A DNA stretch of 64,000 nt from Pseudomonas nitroreducens. GTDB lineage: Bacteria > Pseudomonadota > Gammaproteobacteria > Pseudomonadales > Pseudomonadaceae. The position numbers and the translations under genes are program-made. The stretch lies in the NCBI RefSeq assembly GCF_024170165.1, contig NZ_JALJXP010000009.1, positions 1 through 64,000 on the forward strand, written 5' to 3'. The notes under the pieces were generated by a model. That model was given only the letters and a program-made list of their open reading frames with translations, was not told where the DNA came from and did not search any database. Below are positions 28,432 through 36,308 of this stretch, piece by piece (position 1 is the stretch's first letter; the number at the start of each line of letters is the position of its first letter).

Positions 28432-29216
28432 GGCTTGCCCCCGGCCTGGCGCTGCCAGGGCGTGACCAGCGCGCCGAGCTGGCGCACCAGCAGGCTGCTG
28501 GCCATGCCGAGCACGCCGATCAGCAGCATGCCGACGACGATGTCGGGGTAGTTCTGCAAGGTGTAGGACTCCCAGGTGTAGTAGCCGATGCCCCATTGCC
28601 CGGAGATCATCTCGGCGGTCACCAGGCAGAACCACGAGGTGCCCATGCCGATAGCCAGGCCGGTGACGATACTCGGCGCGGCGCCCGGCAGCACCACTTC
28701 GCGCAGCAACGCCAGGCGACCGGCGCCGAGGCTGCGGGCGGAGGCGAGCAGGCGCGGGTCGACTGCTTCGACGCCGTGGATGGTGTTGAGCAGGATGGGG
28801 AACAGCGCGCCGGTGAAGGTGATGAAGATCATCGACAGTTCGGAGCTGGGGAACATCAGGATCGCCAGCGGAATCCACGCCACCGCCGGGATCGGTCGCA
28901 GCACCTCCAGTGGTGGCAACAGGCTGTCGCGCGCCCAGCGGCCACGGCCAATCACAAGCCCGAGGAGGATGCCGGCGCAGGCCGCCAGCAGGTAGCCGGC
29001 GAGCACCCGCAGCAGGCTGCTGCCCAGGTGGCGGCCGAGCTTGCTCGATTGGACGAGGTTCCAGGCGGCGTCGAGCACATCGCGTGGGCCGGGCACGTTG
29101 GCGAAGGTGACCACGCCGAGGTTGACGTGGCGCGCGCTGAGCACCTGCCAGAGCGCGAGGCAGGCCAGCAGCGAGGCCAGGCGCAGGCTCCAGCGGGTGA
29201 GGGTGGTGGTGTTCAT
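28428..29216 (-). CDS. NitT/TauT-type ABC transporter permease
   Basis: The product is 262 aa with six hydrophobic segments and the permease coupling motif around E-A-V-D-P-R-L-L-A-S-A-R-S-L-G-A-G-R (EAA-x-x-x-G class). The GYLLAACAGILLGLVIGR and RPIPAVAWIPLAILMF segments match the SsuC/TauC group. It forms the membrane channel with the ATPase at 27583 and receives substrate from the binding protein at 29264. Its stop overlaps the ATPase start, and it lies 47 bp after the binding-protein gene. Confidence 0.93.
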   Translation of the reverse strand: MNTTTLTRWSLRLASLLACLALWQVLSARHVNLGVVTFANVPGPRDVLDAAWNLVQSSKLGRHLGSSLLRVLAGYLLAACAGILLGLVIGRGRWARDSLLPPLEVLRPIPAVAWIPLAILMFPSSELSMIFITFTGALFPILLNTIHGVEAVDPRLLASARSLGAGRLALLREVVLPGAAPSIVTGLAIGMGTSWFCLVTAEMISGQWGIGYYTWESYTLQNYPDIVVGMLLIGVLGMASSLLVRQLGALVTPWQRQAGGKP

Positions 29217-29263
29217 CGGCTTGTCTCCGACAGTCCCGGCGCTGGCCGGGACCGGCTTTCGGT

Positions 29264-30670
29264 TCAGCGGCTGGCCACGGCCTGCTGGCTGGCGGCGGCG
29301 AAGTCGGCGACCTCGCCACCATGCTGGCGGGCGAAGGCGTCGGCCTGTTCACGCAGCAGGAAGGCATCCAGTGCGCCGTCCTTGCCGCGCACGAACCAGG
29401 CCTGCCCGGCGAGCAGCTTGATGCCGCTGTCGCTGGCCTGGGCGTATACCGCGCGGATGTCCTTGCCCTGTTGCTTGAGTTCGGCCAGCTGACCCAGCGC
29501 CTCTTTTGCGGTCGCGTAGCTGCGCACCTTCGGCTCGCCGCGCACCCAGATCTGCGCGACCTTGCGGGTATCGCTGATCGGCTTGTGGGTCAGGGCGTCA
29601 TTGCCCAGCAGCGGCTGTTGCGCGTAGTTCTTCAGCGCGGCGTCGTAGTCGGCACCGGAGGCCTTGAAGGCGGCGCGGATATAACGGTCGTCGACGAACT
29701 GCTCGACGTTCAGCCCACGGTCGGCCTTCTTCAGCAGCTTCAGGGTGTCGATGGCGGTGGCCACGGCCTGGCGGTACTCCGGCTTCCAGGTCAGGTCGCG
29801 GGTCTGCAGGCCGAGCGGGCCGTGGAACAGGTAGTTCACCTCGGCGGGAATGCCGGCGACCTTCTCGATCAGCTCGCTGTACTTCTCCGGGTCCTGCGCC
29901 AGCAGTTGGTTGGCCTCGTAGGTGGCGCGGAGGTAGGCCTCGACGATTTCCGGGTACTTCTGCGCGTAGTCGGCTTCCACCAGCGCGCCGTGGAAGGTCG
30001 GCGCCTTGGCCTGGGAGCCGTCGTAGATCTTGCGGGCGATGCCACGGCTTTCGAACAGCTCGGCGAAGGGCACGAAGTCGGCGTGGGCGGCGATCTTGTT
30101 GGCCTGCAGCGCGGAGCCGGCGACTTCCGGCGGCTGCGCGATGATGGTGACGTCTTTCTCCGGGTCCCAGCCTTGCGCGGCGATGGCGCGCAGCAGCAGG
30201 CCGTGGGCGGTGGAGGCGAAGGGCACGGAGATGGTCTGGCCCTTGAGTTCGGCCAGCGACTGCACCCTGGACGCGGCGGGGACGACGATGCCGTTGCCGC
30301 TGCCGTCGATGCTGCCCGAGAGCACGCTGATGAACAGGCTGCGCTTGCCGGCGGCCTCGTGGGCGACGCCGTTGAGCGAGCCGGGGAAGTCGGCCATGGC
30401 GCCGAAGTCGAGCTTGCCGGCGACCATCTCATTGGTCAGCGGCGCGCCGCTGGTGAAGTTCTTCCACTGCACGTCGTACTGCGCGTCCTTGTACGCGCCG
30501 TCGTGGGGCAGGTACTTGTCGAGCAGGCCGAGTTCGCGGATCAGCAGGCCGCCGGCGGCGCAGTTGATGGTGGTGTCCTGGGTGCCGATGGCGACGCGGA
30601 TGGTTTCGCCGTGGGCAGTGATGCTGGCGATGGCGAGCGCGAGGCCGGCCAGGGTAGTGCGCAAGGTCAT
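29264..30670 (-). CDS. ABC substrate-binding protein with NosL-like C-terminal extension
   Basis: The product is 468 aa, over 100 residues longer than SsuA, TauA or AtsR-type proteins. A signal peptide ends near THG-E (about residue 22). Residues ~23-345 form an NMT1/TauA-like two-lobed binding domain (IRVAIGTQDTTINC, ELGLLDKYLP, KLDFGAMADFPG). Residues ~370-465 look like the C-terminal half of NosL: GQAWFVRGKDGALDAFL and an F-A-R-Q-H-G-G-E-V-A-D-F end, without the Cys/Met copper site of NosL itself. It should capture an organosulfur substrate in the periplasm; the tail could bind a partner or cofactor. Confidence 0.88.
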   Translation of the reverse strand: MTLRTTLAGLALAIASITAHGETIRVAIGTQDTTINCAAGGLLIRELGLLDKYLPHDGAYKDAQYDVQWKNFTSGAPLTNEMVAGKLDFGAMADFPGSLNGVAHEAAGKRSLFISVLSGSIDGSGNGIVVPAASRVQSLAELKGQTISVPFASTAHGLLLRAIAAQGWDPEKDVTIIAQPPEVAGSALQANKIAAHADFVPFAELFESRGIARKIYDGSQAKAPTFHGALVEADYAQKYPEIVEAYLRATYEANQLLAQDPEKYSELIEKVAGIPAEVNYLFHGPLGLQTRDLTWKPEYRQAVATAIDTLKLLKKADRGLNVEQFVDDRYIRAAFKASGADYDAALKNYAQQPLLGNDALTHKPISDTRKVAQIWVRGEPKVRSYATAKEALGQLAELKQQGKDIRAVYAQASDSGIKLLAGQAWFVRGKDGALDAFLLREQADAFARQHGGEVADFAAASQQAVASR

Positions 30671-30802
30671 GGGTGTTCCCCTCGAATCATGAGTGTTGGA
30701 ATCGTCTCCGCCGCAGGCCTTGCGGTGGGAAACGAGGGGCGGTGCATCAGGCGTCCGGTCGTTGGCCGGGTAGCGTTTCTTATGGTGTGCTTGGGGCTTT
30801 TC

Positions 30803-30869
30803 GTAGGTGCGAGCTTGCTCGCGAACAGCCCCTCTGCCGGCCCTGGTTCGCGAGCAAGCTCGCTCCTAC
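30803..30869. repeat. REP pair upstream of the binding-protein gene
   Basis: Two REP units in opposite orientation (30803-30826 and 30846-30869) sit in the 215-bp gap between the ferredoxin gene and the binding-protein gene. Such REP pairs can lower downstream transcription or stabilise upstream mRNA, so the ferredoxin and the transporter may not be expressed equally. Confidence 0.7.
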
Positions 30870-30885
30870 AAGAGCACGGTACGAC

Positions 30886-31131
30886 TCACCGAAGCAGGTA
30901 CGGAATCTCGACCCGCACGGCGCCAGTCGGGCAGTCCTTCTCGCAGGGCATGCAGTACCAGCATTCGTCGAAGGCCATGTAGGCCTTCCGGGTGGCGGGG
31001 TTGATCGCCAGCAGGTCCATCGGGCAGACCTCGACGCAGACGGTGCAGCCCTTGTCGGCGATGCACTTGTCCTCGTCCACCGTCACCGGGGCGCTGGAGC
31101 GGAAGAAGATTTCCTGGGGTTGGTAGGCCAT
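30886..31131 (-). CDS. AprB-like two-cluster [4Fe-4S] ferredoxin
   Basis: The product is 81 aa with eight cysteines in two cluster sets: C23, C29, C32, C36 and C57, C60, C63, C67. The spacing of the first set (C-x5-C-x2-C-x3-CP, then MDLLAI) and the second (ECWYCMPCEKDCPTGAV) is that of AprB, the iron-sulfur subunit of APS reductase, but the long C-terminal tail that wraps AprA is missing. It lies downstream of the AprA-like flavoprotein, with a 299-bp gap, and should pass electrons to or from it. Confidence 0.88.
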   Translation of the reverse strand: MAYQPQEIFFRSSAPVTVDEDKCIADKGCTVCVEVCPMDLLAINPATRKAYMAFDECWYCMPCEKDCPTGAVRVEIPYLLR

Positions 31132-31230
31132 GGCACGCGGTCCTCATCGTGTTGCTTGCCGGCCGTCGTGGCGGCGGGCTGGTTGTTCAGGTCGAAGGTT
31201 CGGCGCGGTGGCTCGTTACCCTCTCCCCAG

Positions 31231-31412
31231 CCCTCTCCCTGAAGGGAGAGGGGGCTTGATCGTGCCGGCGGATGGCGATGAGCTCGCCGGGCAGATCTGT
31301 TTTGTTCGATGTTGCGGGCATTGCTGTGCTCGCCGGCTGAATCCGTGGTTGCCGCTCGCGCCGGACAGCTCCCTCTACCGCTTGCGGGAGAGGGCGGGGG
31401 GAGAGGGGCTCT
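31231..31412. repeat. CCCTCTCCC-type hairpin repeats between the AprA-like and AprB-like genes
   Basis: CCCTCTCCC and GGGAGAGGG arms form a tight hairpin at 31231-31252, and a related CTCCCTCTACCGCTTGCGGGAGAG copy lies at about 31370-31395. The same family occurs at 35177-35198, 35286-35309, 40042-40063 and 40113-40134. It separates two genes that should be functionally paired, so it may be a late insertion. Confidence 0.7.
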
Positions 31413-31430
31413 TCGGCCAGCCGAAAACTC

Positions 31431-33182
31431 TCAAGCCGCCTCGCTCTTCACCCGCAGCTTCTCGTAGGCCTGTTGCTCATCCTCATCCAGCGCGATCACG
31501 TACGGCTCGATGGGCTTCTTGAAACTGCTCATCGCACCGTCCGCGTCCTTCTTCAGGTGCGCATGGCAGAACCACTCGGCGTCGTTGCGCAGCGGGTAGT
31601 CGACGCGGTGGTGGTACAGGCCCCAGCGGCTCTCGGTACGGAACAGCGAGGCGCGGGCGGCCATCTCGGCGCAGTCGCGGATCACGCTGACTTCCATGGC
31701 GCGCATCAGCTCGTGGGGGTTGCTGGCCTTCATCTGGTCGAGGTCGCGGGCGATCTCGGCGAAGCGCTGCAGGCCGATCTCCATCTTCTTGGTCACCTTG
31801 GGCGGCTGCAGGTAGTCGTTGACCATCCGCCGCAGCTTGTACTCGACCTGCGCCGGTGGCAGGCCGTGCTCGCGCTTGAGCGGGGCGAAGACGCGTTCGC
31901 GCTCGCGCTCGACCTGGGTGGCATCGATTTCACTGAAGTCGCGCCCGGCCACGTACTGCGCGGCGTTGGCGCCGGCGAACCAGCCGTAGGTGAAGGCGCC
32001 GAGCATGTAGTTGTGCGGCACGGCGGCCATGTCGCCGGCCGAGTACAGGCCCCTGACGCTGGTCTCGGCCTTCTCGTTGACCCACACGCCGGAGGCCGAA
32101 TGGCCGGAGCAGAAGCCGATCTCGGAGATGTGCATCTCCACCATCTGCTGGCGGTAGTCGGTGCCACGGCCGGCGTGGAACTGGCCACGGCTGGGGCGTT
32201 CGTTGCTGTGGAGGATTTCCTCGATGGTCTGGATGGTTTCTTCGGCCAGGTGGTCGAGCTTGAGGAATACCGGGCCGTTGCCGCCTTCGAGTTCCTGGTG
32301 GAACTCCCACATCATCTGGCCGCTCCAGTAGTCGCACTCGATGAAGCGCTCGCCCTTGCTGTTGGCGGTGTAGCCGCCCAGCGGGCCGGTGACGTAGGCG
32401 CAGGCCGGGCCGTTGTAGTCCTTGATCAGCGGGTTGATCTGGAAGCACTCCAGGTTCGAGAGCTCCGCCCCCGCGTGGTAGGCCATGGCGTAGCCGTCGC
32501 CGGCGTTGGTGGGGTTCTCGTAGGTGCCCATCAGGTAGCCGGACGAGGGCAGGCCCAGGCGGCCGGCGGCGCCGCAGGCGAGGACCACGGCCTTGGCGCG
32601 GATCACCTGGAACTGCGCGGTGCGGCAATCGAAGCCGAGCAGGCCGTTGACTGCGCCGTCCGCATCGGTGAGCAGGCGGGTGACCACCAGGCGGTTGGTG
32701 ATCTCGATGCGTGCGCGCTTGAGCTGGCGGTACAGCACCTTCTTGATGTCGTGGCCCTCGGGCATCGGCAGCACGTAGGCGCCCATGTGGTGAACCTTCT
32801 TCACCGCGTAGTCGCCGACTTCGTCCTTCTCGAACTTCACGCCCCAGCGGTCCAGTTGCTGCAGGGTCTCGAAACTGTGGGTGGCGTAGGCGTAGACCGC
32901 CGCCTGGTTGACGATGCCGTCGTTGGCGACGGTGATTTCCTTGGTGTACTGCTCGGGCGTGGCGTGGCCGGGAATGATCGCGTTGTTCAGTCCGTCCATG
33001 CCCATGCTGATGGCGCCGCTGCGCTTGACGTTGGCCTTGTCCACCAGCAGCACGCGCAGCTCGCGGTTGGCTTCCTTGGCCTTGATCGCGGCCATCGGGC
33101 CGGCGGTGCCGCCGCCGATCACCACGATGTCGTAGGCGAGTTCCTTGTCCGCGGGAACCTGGGAGAGGTCGAACTGGCTCAT
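31431..33182 (-). CDS. AprA-like FAD flavoprotein (fumarate-reductase/APS-reductase superfamily)
   Basis: The product is 583 aa. The FAD-binding GGGTAG is at 23-28 and a second FAD site lies near VRGLYSAGDMAAVPH. The stretch KANVKRSGAISMGMDGLNN closely parallels the AprA motif K-A-x-x-x-RSGAVA-x-GL-x-x-IN, and GHSASGVWV parallels AprA's GSHSGEAGFWV. With the AprB-like ferredoxin this makes an AprAB-like pair. True AprAB interconverts APS and sulfite in sulfate reducers and sulfur oxidisers; this aerobic host has no reason to do that, so the reaction here is unknown. It overlaps the GntR gene by 4 bp. Confidence 0.88.
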   Translation of the reverse strand: MSQFDLSQVPADKELAYDIVVIGGGTAGPMAAIKAKEANRELRVLLVDKANVKRSGAISMGMDGLNNAIIPGHATPEQYTKEITVANDGIVNQAAVYAYATHSFETLQQLDRWGVKFEKDEVGDYAVKKVHHMGAYVLPMPEGHDIKKVLYRQLKRARIEITNRLVVTRLLTDADGAVNGLLGFDCRTAQFQVIRAKAVVLACGAAGRLGLPSSGYLMGTYENPTNAGDGYAMAYHAGAELSNLECFQINPLIKDYNGPACAYVTGPLGGYTANSKGERFIECDYWSGQMMWEFHQELEGGNGPVFLKLDHLAEETIQTIEEILHSNERPSRGQFHAGRGTDYRQQMVEMHISEIGFCSGHSASGVWVNEKAETSVRGLYSAGDMAAVPHNYMLGAFTYGWFAGANAAQYVAGRDFSEIDATQVERERERVFAPLKREHGLPPAQVEYKLRRMVNDYLQPPKVTKKMEIGLQRFAEIARDLDQMKASNPHELMRAMEVSVIRDCAEMAARASLFRTESRWGLYHHRVDYPLRNDAEWFCHAHLKKDADGAMSSFKKPIEPYVIALDEDEQQAYEKLRVKSEAA

Positions 33183-33928
33183 TGCTGCTGTCCCTTGTGG
33201 CGGTCGATGCGCAGGCGGTACTGGAAGGCATCGCCGCGGTAATAGAGGTGTTCGTAGTCCAGAGGGGCGCCGTCGGCGGTGTGGGTCAGGCGCTCGATGC
33301 GCATCACCGGCGAGCCTTCTTCCACCTCCAGCGCGCTGGCCAGTTCGGCATCGGCGAGGATGGCGTCGATGGCCAGGTCGGCATGGCCCAGGGGCAGGGC
33401 GCAGTCGTTCTCGAGGATCAGGAAGATGTCGCGGCTGACCAGATCGGCCTTCTCCAGGCGCTTGCCGACGTGCTCGGGCAGCCAGGTGATTTCCAGCGAT
33501 ACCAGCTCGCGGTTGACCAGGCGGGCACGCTTGATCTGCACCACGTTGTCGCCCTCGGCGACCTGCAGGCGCGCGGCGACCTGGGCGCTGGCCGGTACGC
33601 TCTTGAAGCTGCGCAGTCGGTTGATCACCTCGTAGCCGCGCTGGGTCATGGATTCACCCAGGCCCTGCAGCGTGCTGACGTTCTGGAACGCCTTGGGCTT
33701 GGCGACGAAGGTGCCCTTGCCGTGGATCTTGAAGATCAGCCCTTCCTTCTGCAGGTCGCCCAGGGCCTGGCGCACGGTGATCCGGCTGACCTCGAAGGCC
33801 TTGCCCAGCTCGGCCTCGGAGGGCATGCGGCTGAGCGGCGGATAGCTGCCATCGAGGATGCGCGTACGCAGGACTTCCTTGAGCTGGCTGTAGAGGGGAA
33901 CCGGGGAGAGGGGGAGGAGTTGGGTCAT
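33179..33928 (-). CDS. GntR/HutC-family regulator with UTRA domain
   Basis: The product is 249 aa. Residues ~8-75 form the GntR winged helix (PLYSQLKEVLRTRILDGSY, M-P-S-E-A-E-L-x-x-x-F-x-V-S-R-I-T-V-R-Q-A-L). Residues ~95-240 form the UTRA ligand-binding domain. HutC-type regulators bind a pathway metabolite and release DNA. It is the first gene of the flavoprotein operon, overlaps it by 4 bp and has a palindrome just before its start, so it probably represses its own operon. The inducer may be the organosulfur substrate. Confidence 0.92.
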   Translation of the reverse strand: MTQLLPLSPVPLYSQLKEVLRTRILDGSYPPLSRMPSEAELGKAFEVSRITVRQALGDLQKEGLIFKIHGKGTFVAKPKAFQNVSTLQGLGESMTQRGYEVINRLRSFKSVPASAQVAARLQVAEGDNVVQIKRARLVNRELVSLEITWLPEHVGKRLEKADLVSRDIFLILENDCALPLGHADLAIDAILADAELASALEVEEGSPVMRIERLTHTADGAPLDYEHLYYRGDAFQYRLRIDRHKGQQQ

Positions 33929-33932
33929 AGTT

Positions 33933-33946
33933 CATAACTTGTTATG
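33933..33946. promoter_or_regulatory. Candidate GntR operator
   Basis: CATAAC-TT-GTTATG is a perfect palindrome with 6-bp arms that begins 5 bp upstream of the GntR start codon on the minus strand. The position fits autoregulation by the GntR protein. An A+T-rich stretch (33955-33990) beyond it may hold the promoter. Confidence 0.45.
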
Positions 33947-34046
33947 ACGAGTTGGTGAAACTATAAAAGGAATAATTGATCCAGGACAAGAAACAATTTG
34001 GCATAAGCATAGAGAGCGTTGTCTTCATAGTGGCACACGGCTTTTT

Positions 34047-34248
34047 GTAGGAGCGAGCTTGCTCGCGAACCTGCTGGTTGCCGGCGCGGCCGGATAATCC
34101 GTTCGCGAGCAAGCTCGCTCCTACAGGGTCTCGCGGGGGAACACGGTATTTTCCGGCGGGGTCAGTTCCGTAGGGCGGATAACGCGCCAGCGTTATCCGC
34201 CGTAGATGGGCCGGCGGATAACCTGTTCCAGGTTATGCGCCCTACGGT
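34047..34248. repeat. REP pair and GATAAC-type copy E
   Basis: REP units in opposite orientation lie at 34047-34070 and 34101-34124, followed by a GATAAC-type paired repeat at 34168-34248 that ends almost at the TauD-type stop codon. Together they fill the 323-bp gap between the dioxygenase and GntR genes and probably terminate the dioxygenase transcript. Confidence 0.7.
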
Positions 34249-34251
34249 GGC

Positions 34252-35139
34252 TCAGAACGGCCGGCTGCCCGACAGGCTGATGCGCTTCAGGCGCCGCTTC
34301 TCGCTCGCCGGGAAGGCGTTGCGGCCATGCAGCACGGCCTGGTTGTCCCACCAGACGATGTCGCCGGCCGACCACTTGTGGCTGTAGATCAGCTCGGGCT
34401 GCTGCAGGTGTTCGCGCAGTTTCTCCACCAGCGCGGCGCCCTGTTGCGGATCGGCGCCGGGGATTTCCACCTCGGTGTGCACGGAGAGGAAAAGCACGCG
34501 CTTGCCGTTCTCCGGATGGGTGCGCACCAGCGGGTGTTCGGTGCCCTGGATCGGCTCGATGTCCGGGGTGCGGTAGCGCACGAAGGTGCCGTTGTAGCCG
34601 CCGCTCTTCAGGCGGATGAACGGGTTGTAGTTGATCAGGCGCAGCGGGTCGATCTCGGCGCGGGTCGCCTCATCCAGCGTCTCGTAGGCGCGGGCGAGGT
34701 TGGTGAACTGGGTTTCGCCGCCGGTCTTCGGCACCTCCAGCGCGTAGAGGAAGGAGCCGGAAGAGGGCACCGGGGTCCACTGGTGATCGACGTGGGCCGG
34801 CAGGGCGAAGTTGCCCAGCTCGCCGTCCTCGGTGTTGGCCACCTTGACGATGTCCGGGGCCTTGCCGTCGGCGCCGGAGGACAGCACCGGGAAGTCCGCC
34901 GGTGGCTGGAACACCGCGCCGAACAGGGTGGCGAAGCGCAGGTACTGCTGATCATCGAGCTGCTGGTCCTTGAAGATCAGGATGTGGTGCTCGCGGTGGG
35001 CCTGCCGGATCGCCAGGATCTGATCCGGCGTCAGTGGCTCGCGGGCGTCGAGGCCGCGTACTTCGGCGCCCAGCGGGGCGTCGAGGGGGATGATGGCGAA
35101 GGGTTCCGGGGTAGATTTCTGCAGGGCGGATTGGGTCAT
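34252..35139 (-). CDS. TauD/TfdA-family 2-oxoglutarate-dependent dioxygenase
   Basis: The product is 295 aa. It has the iron-binding H116-x-D118 in PAHVDHQW and the distal His in NQAVLHGRNAF, with an Arg in KRRLKRISLSG for 2-oxoglutarate. Enzymes of this family hydroxylate sulfonates, sulfate esters or chlorophenoxy acids, releasing sulfite or sulfate in the first two cases. The protein is not a duplicate of AtsK (little identity outside the motifs). The frame is open 70 codons upstream, but the ATG at 35139 begins the conserved start. It lies 206 bp after atsK. Confidence 0.9.
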   Translation of the reverse strand: MTQSALQKSTPEPFAIIPLDAPLGAEVRGLDAREPLTPDQILAIRQAHREHHILIFKDQQLDDQQYLRFATLFGAVFQPPADFPVLSSGADGKAPDIVKVANTEDGELGNFALPAHVDHQWTPVPSSGSFLYALEVPKTGGETQFTNLARAYETLDEATRAEIDPLRLINYNPFIRLKSGGYNGTFVRYRTPDIEPIQGTEHPLVRTHPENGKRVLFLSVHTEVEIPGADPQQGAALVEKLREHLQQPELIYSHKWSAGDIVWWDNQAVLHGRNAFPASEKRRLKRISLSGSRPF

Positions 35140-35176
35140 GTTGGGGGTCCTTGTGTTGGGCGTTCCCTCTCCCCAG

Positions 35177-35309
35177 CCCTCTCCCTGAAGGGAGAGGGGG
35201 TATGCGAGTGAGGCATGCCAGCCGTGCTTTCCTGACACGTTCGTATCAGGAGAGAACCATGGCCGCGCTTCACACCGACCCAGTCCCCTCTCCCGCTTGC
35301 GGGAGAGGG
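35177..35309. repeat. Two CCCTCTCCC-type hairpins between atsK and the second dioxygenase
   Basis: CCCTCTCCC...GGGAGAGGG hairpins occur at 35177-35198 and 35286-35309 in the 206-bp gap. They belong to the same family as 31231-31252 and 40042-40134. Confidence 0.7.
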
Positions 35310-35345
35310 TTAGGGAGAGGGGCTCCTGGCTTTTGTGGTTAAGGC

Positions 35346-36251
35346 TCAAACCTTCTTGATGGTCCGGCTGCGCTGCCCGTCGACGCCTACCGGCACGTCA
35401 CCGTCGAGGGTCACGCGGCGCACGATGCGCGGCTGGGTGCCGTAGTCGTCCACGGCGTAGTGCTGGGTCGCGCGGTTGTCCCAGATGGCCACGTCGCCCG
35501 GCTGCCAGCGCCAGCGCACGGTGTTCTCCAGACGGGTGACGTGGCTCTGCAGCACGGCGAACAGGTGCGCCGAATCCTGTTGCGAGAGCCCCTTCAGCCG
35601 CTTGACGAAGTGCCCCAGCAGCAGCGTCTTCTCGCCGCTGACCGGATGTACGCGCACCACCGGGTGTTCGGTCTCATAGACAGTGGAGGTGAACACCTTG
35701 CGGTACTCCTCCAGACGCGCCGGGTCGACGTTGGGCTTGATGCTCGCGTAGTCGTACTCATTGCTGTGCACCGCCCAGAGCGAATCGGCCAGGGCCTTCA
35801 GCTCCGCCGTCAGGTCGTCGTAAGCGCTGGCGGTGTTGGCCCAGACGGTGTCGCCGCCGTGCTCGGGGGCCACCACGTTGCGCAGGATCGAGGCCTTGGG
35901 ATAGGCGTCGACGAAGGTCACGTCGGTGTGCCAGGAGTTGGCGCGGCGGCCCTGGGCGCCGTCCAGTTCCAGCAGATAATGGGTGCCTTCCTGCACCGGC
36001 ACGGTGGGATGCGCCACCGGATTGCCGAGCAGCTTGGCGAAGGCCTCCTGGCCCTGATCGTCGAGGTGTGTCTGGTCGCGGAAGAAGATCACCTTGTGCT
36101 TCACCAGCGCGGCCTGGATGGCGTCGGTGGTGGCGGCGTCCAGCTCGCCGGACAGCTTCACGCCGCGAATTTCGGCGCCGATGCGGCCGGCAACCGGGTG
36201 GATGTCGATGCCTACTGCGTGCTGCTGGAGTGCTTGTGCTGCATTGCTCAT
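35346..36251 (-). CDS. atsK: 2-oxoglutarate-dependent alkylsulfatase AtsK
   Basis: The product is 301 aa, exactly the length of P. putida AtsK. The iron ligands H108, D110 (NSWHTDVTF) and H264 (ATQHYAVDD) and the arginines R275 and R279 (QPRIVRRV) fall at the same numbers as in AtsK. The enzyme oxidises alkyl sulfate esters with O2 and 2-oxoglutarate, giving an aldehyde, succinate, CO2 and sulfate, under sulfur limitation. I chose the ATG at 36251 (MSNAAQAL) over an in-frame start 8 codons earlier. It lies 57 bp after the TonB receptor gene, so the two are probably one transcript. Confidence 0.92.
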   Translation of the reverse strand: MSNAAQALQQHAVGIDIHPVAGRIGAEIRGVKLSGELDAATTDAIQAALVKHKVIFFRDQTHLDDQGQEAFAKLLGNPVAHPTVPVQEGTHYLLELDGAQGRRANSWHTDVTFVDAYPKASILRNVVAPEHGGDTVWANTASAYDDLTAELKALADSLWAVHSNEYDYASIKPNVDPARLEEYRKVFTSTVYETEHPVVRVHPVSGEKTLLLGHFVKRLKGLSQQDSAHLFAVLQSHVTRLENTVRWRWQPGDVAIWDNRATQHYAVDDYGTQPRIVRRVTLDGDVPVGVDGQRSRTIKKV

Positions 36252-36308
36252 CTCATCGTCCTCTTGCTGTGGCAATAGAGCCGCGCGCCCGGGCGCGGCG
36301 GATGGGGA

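Noticed and set aside
29321..30982. 553-codon plus-strand frame opposite the binding-protein gene
   Set aside because: It is a high-GC shadow; no domain is found, and it also spans REP elements.
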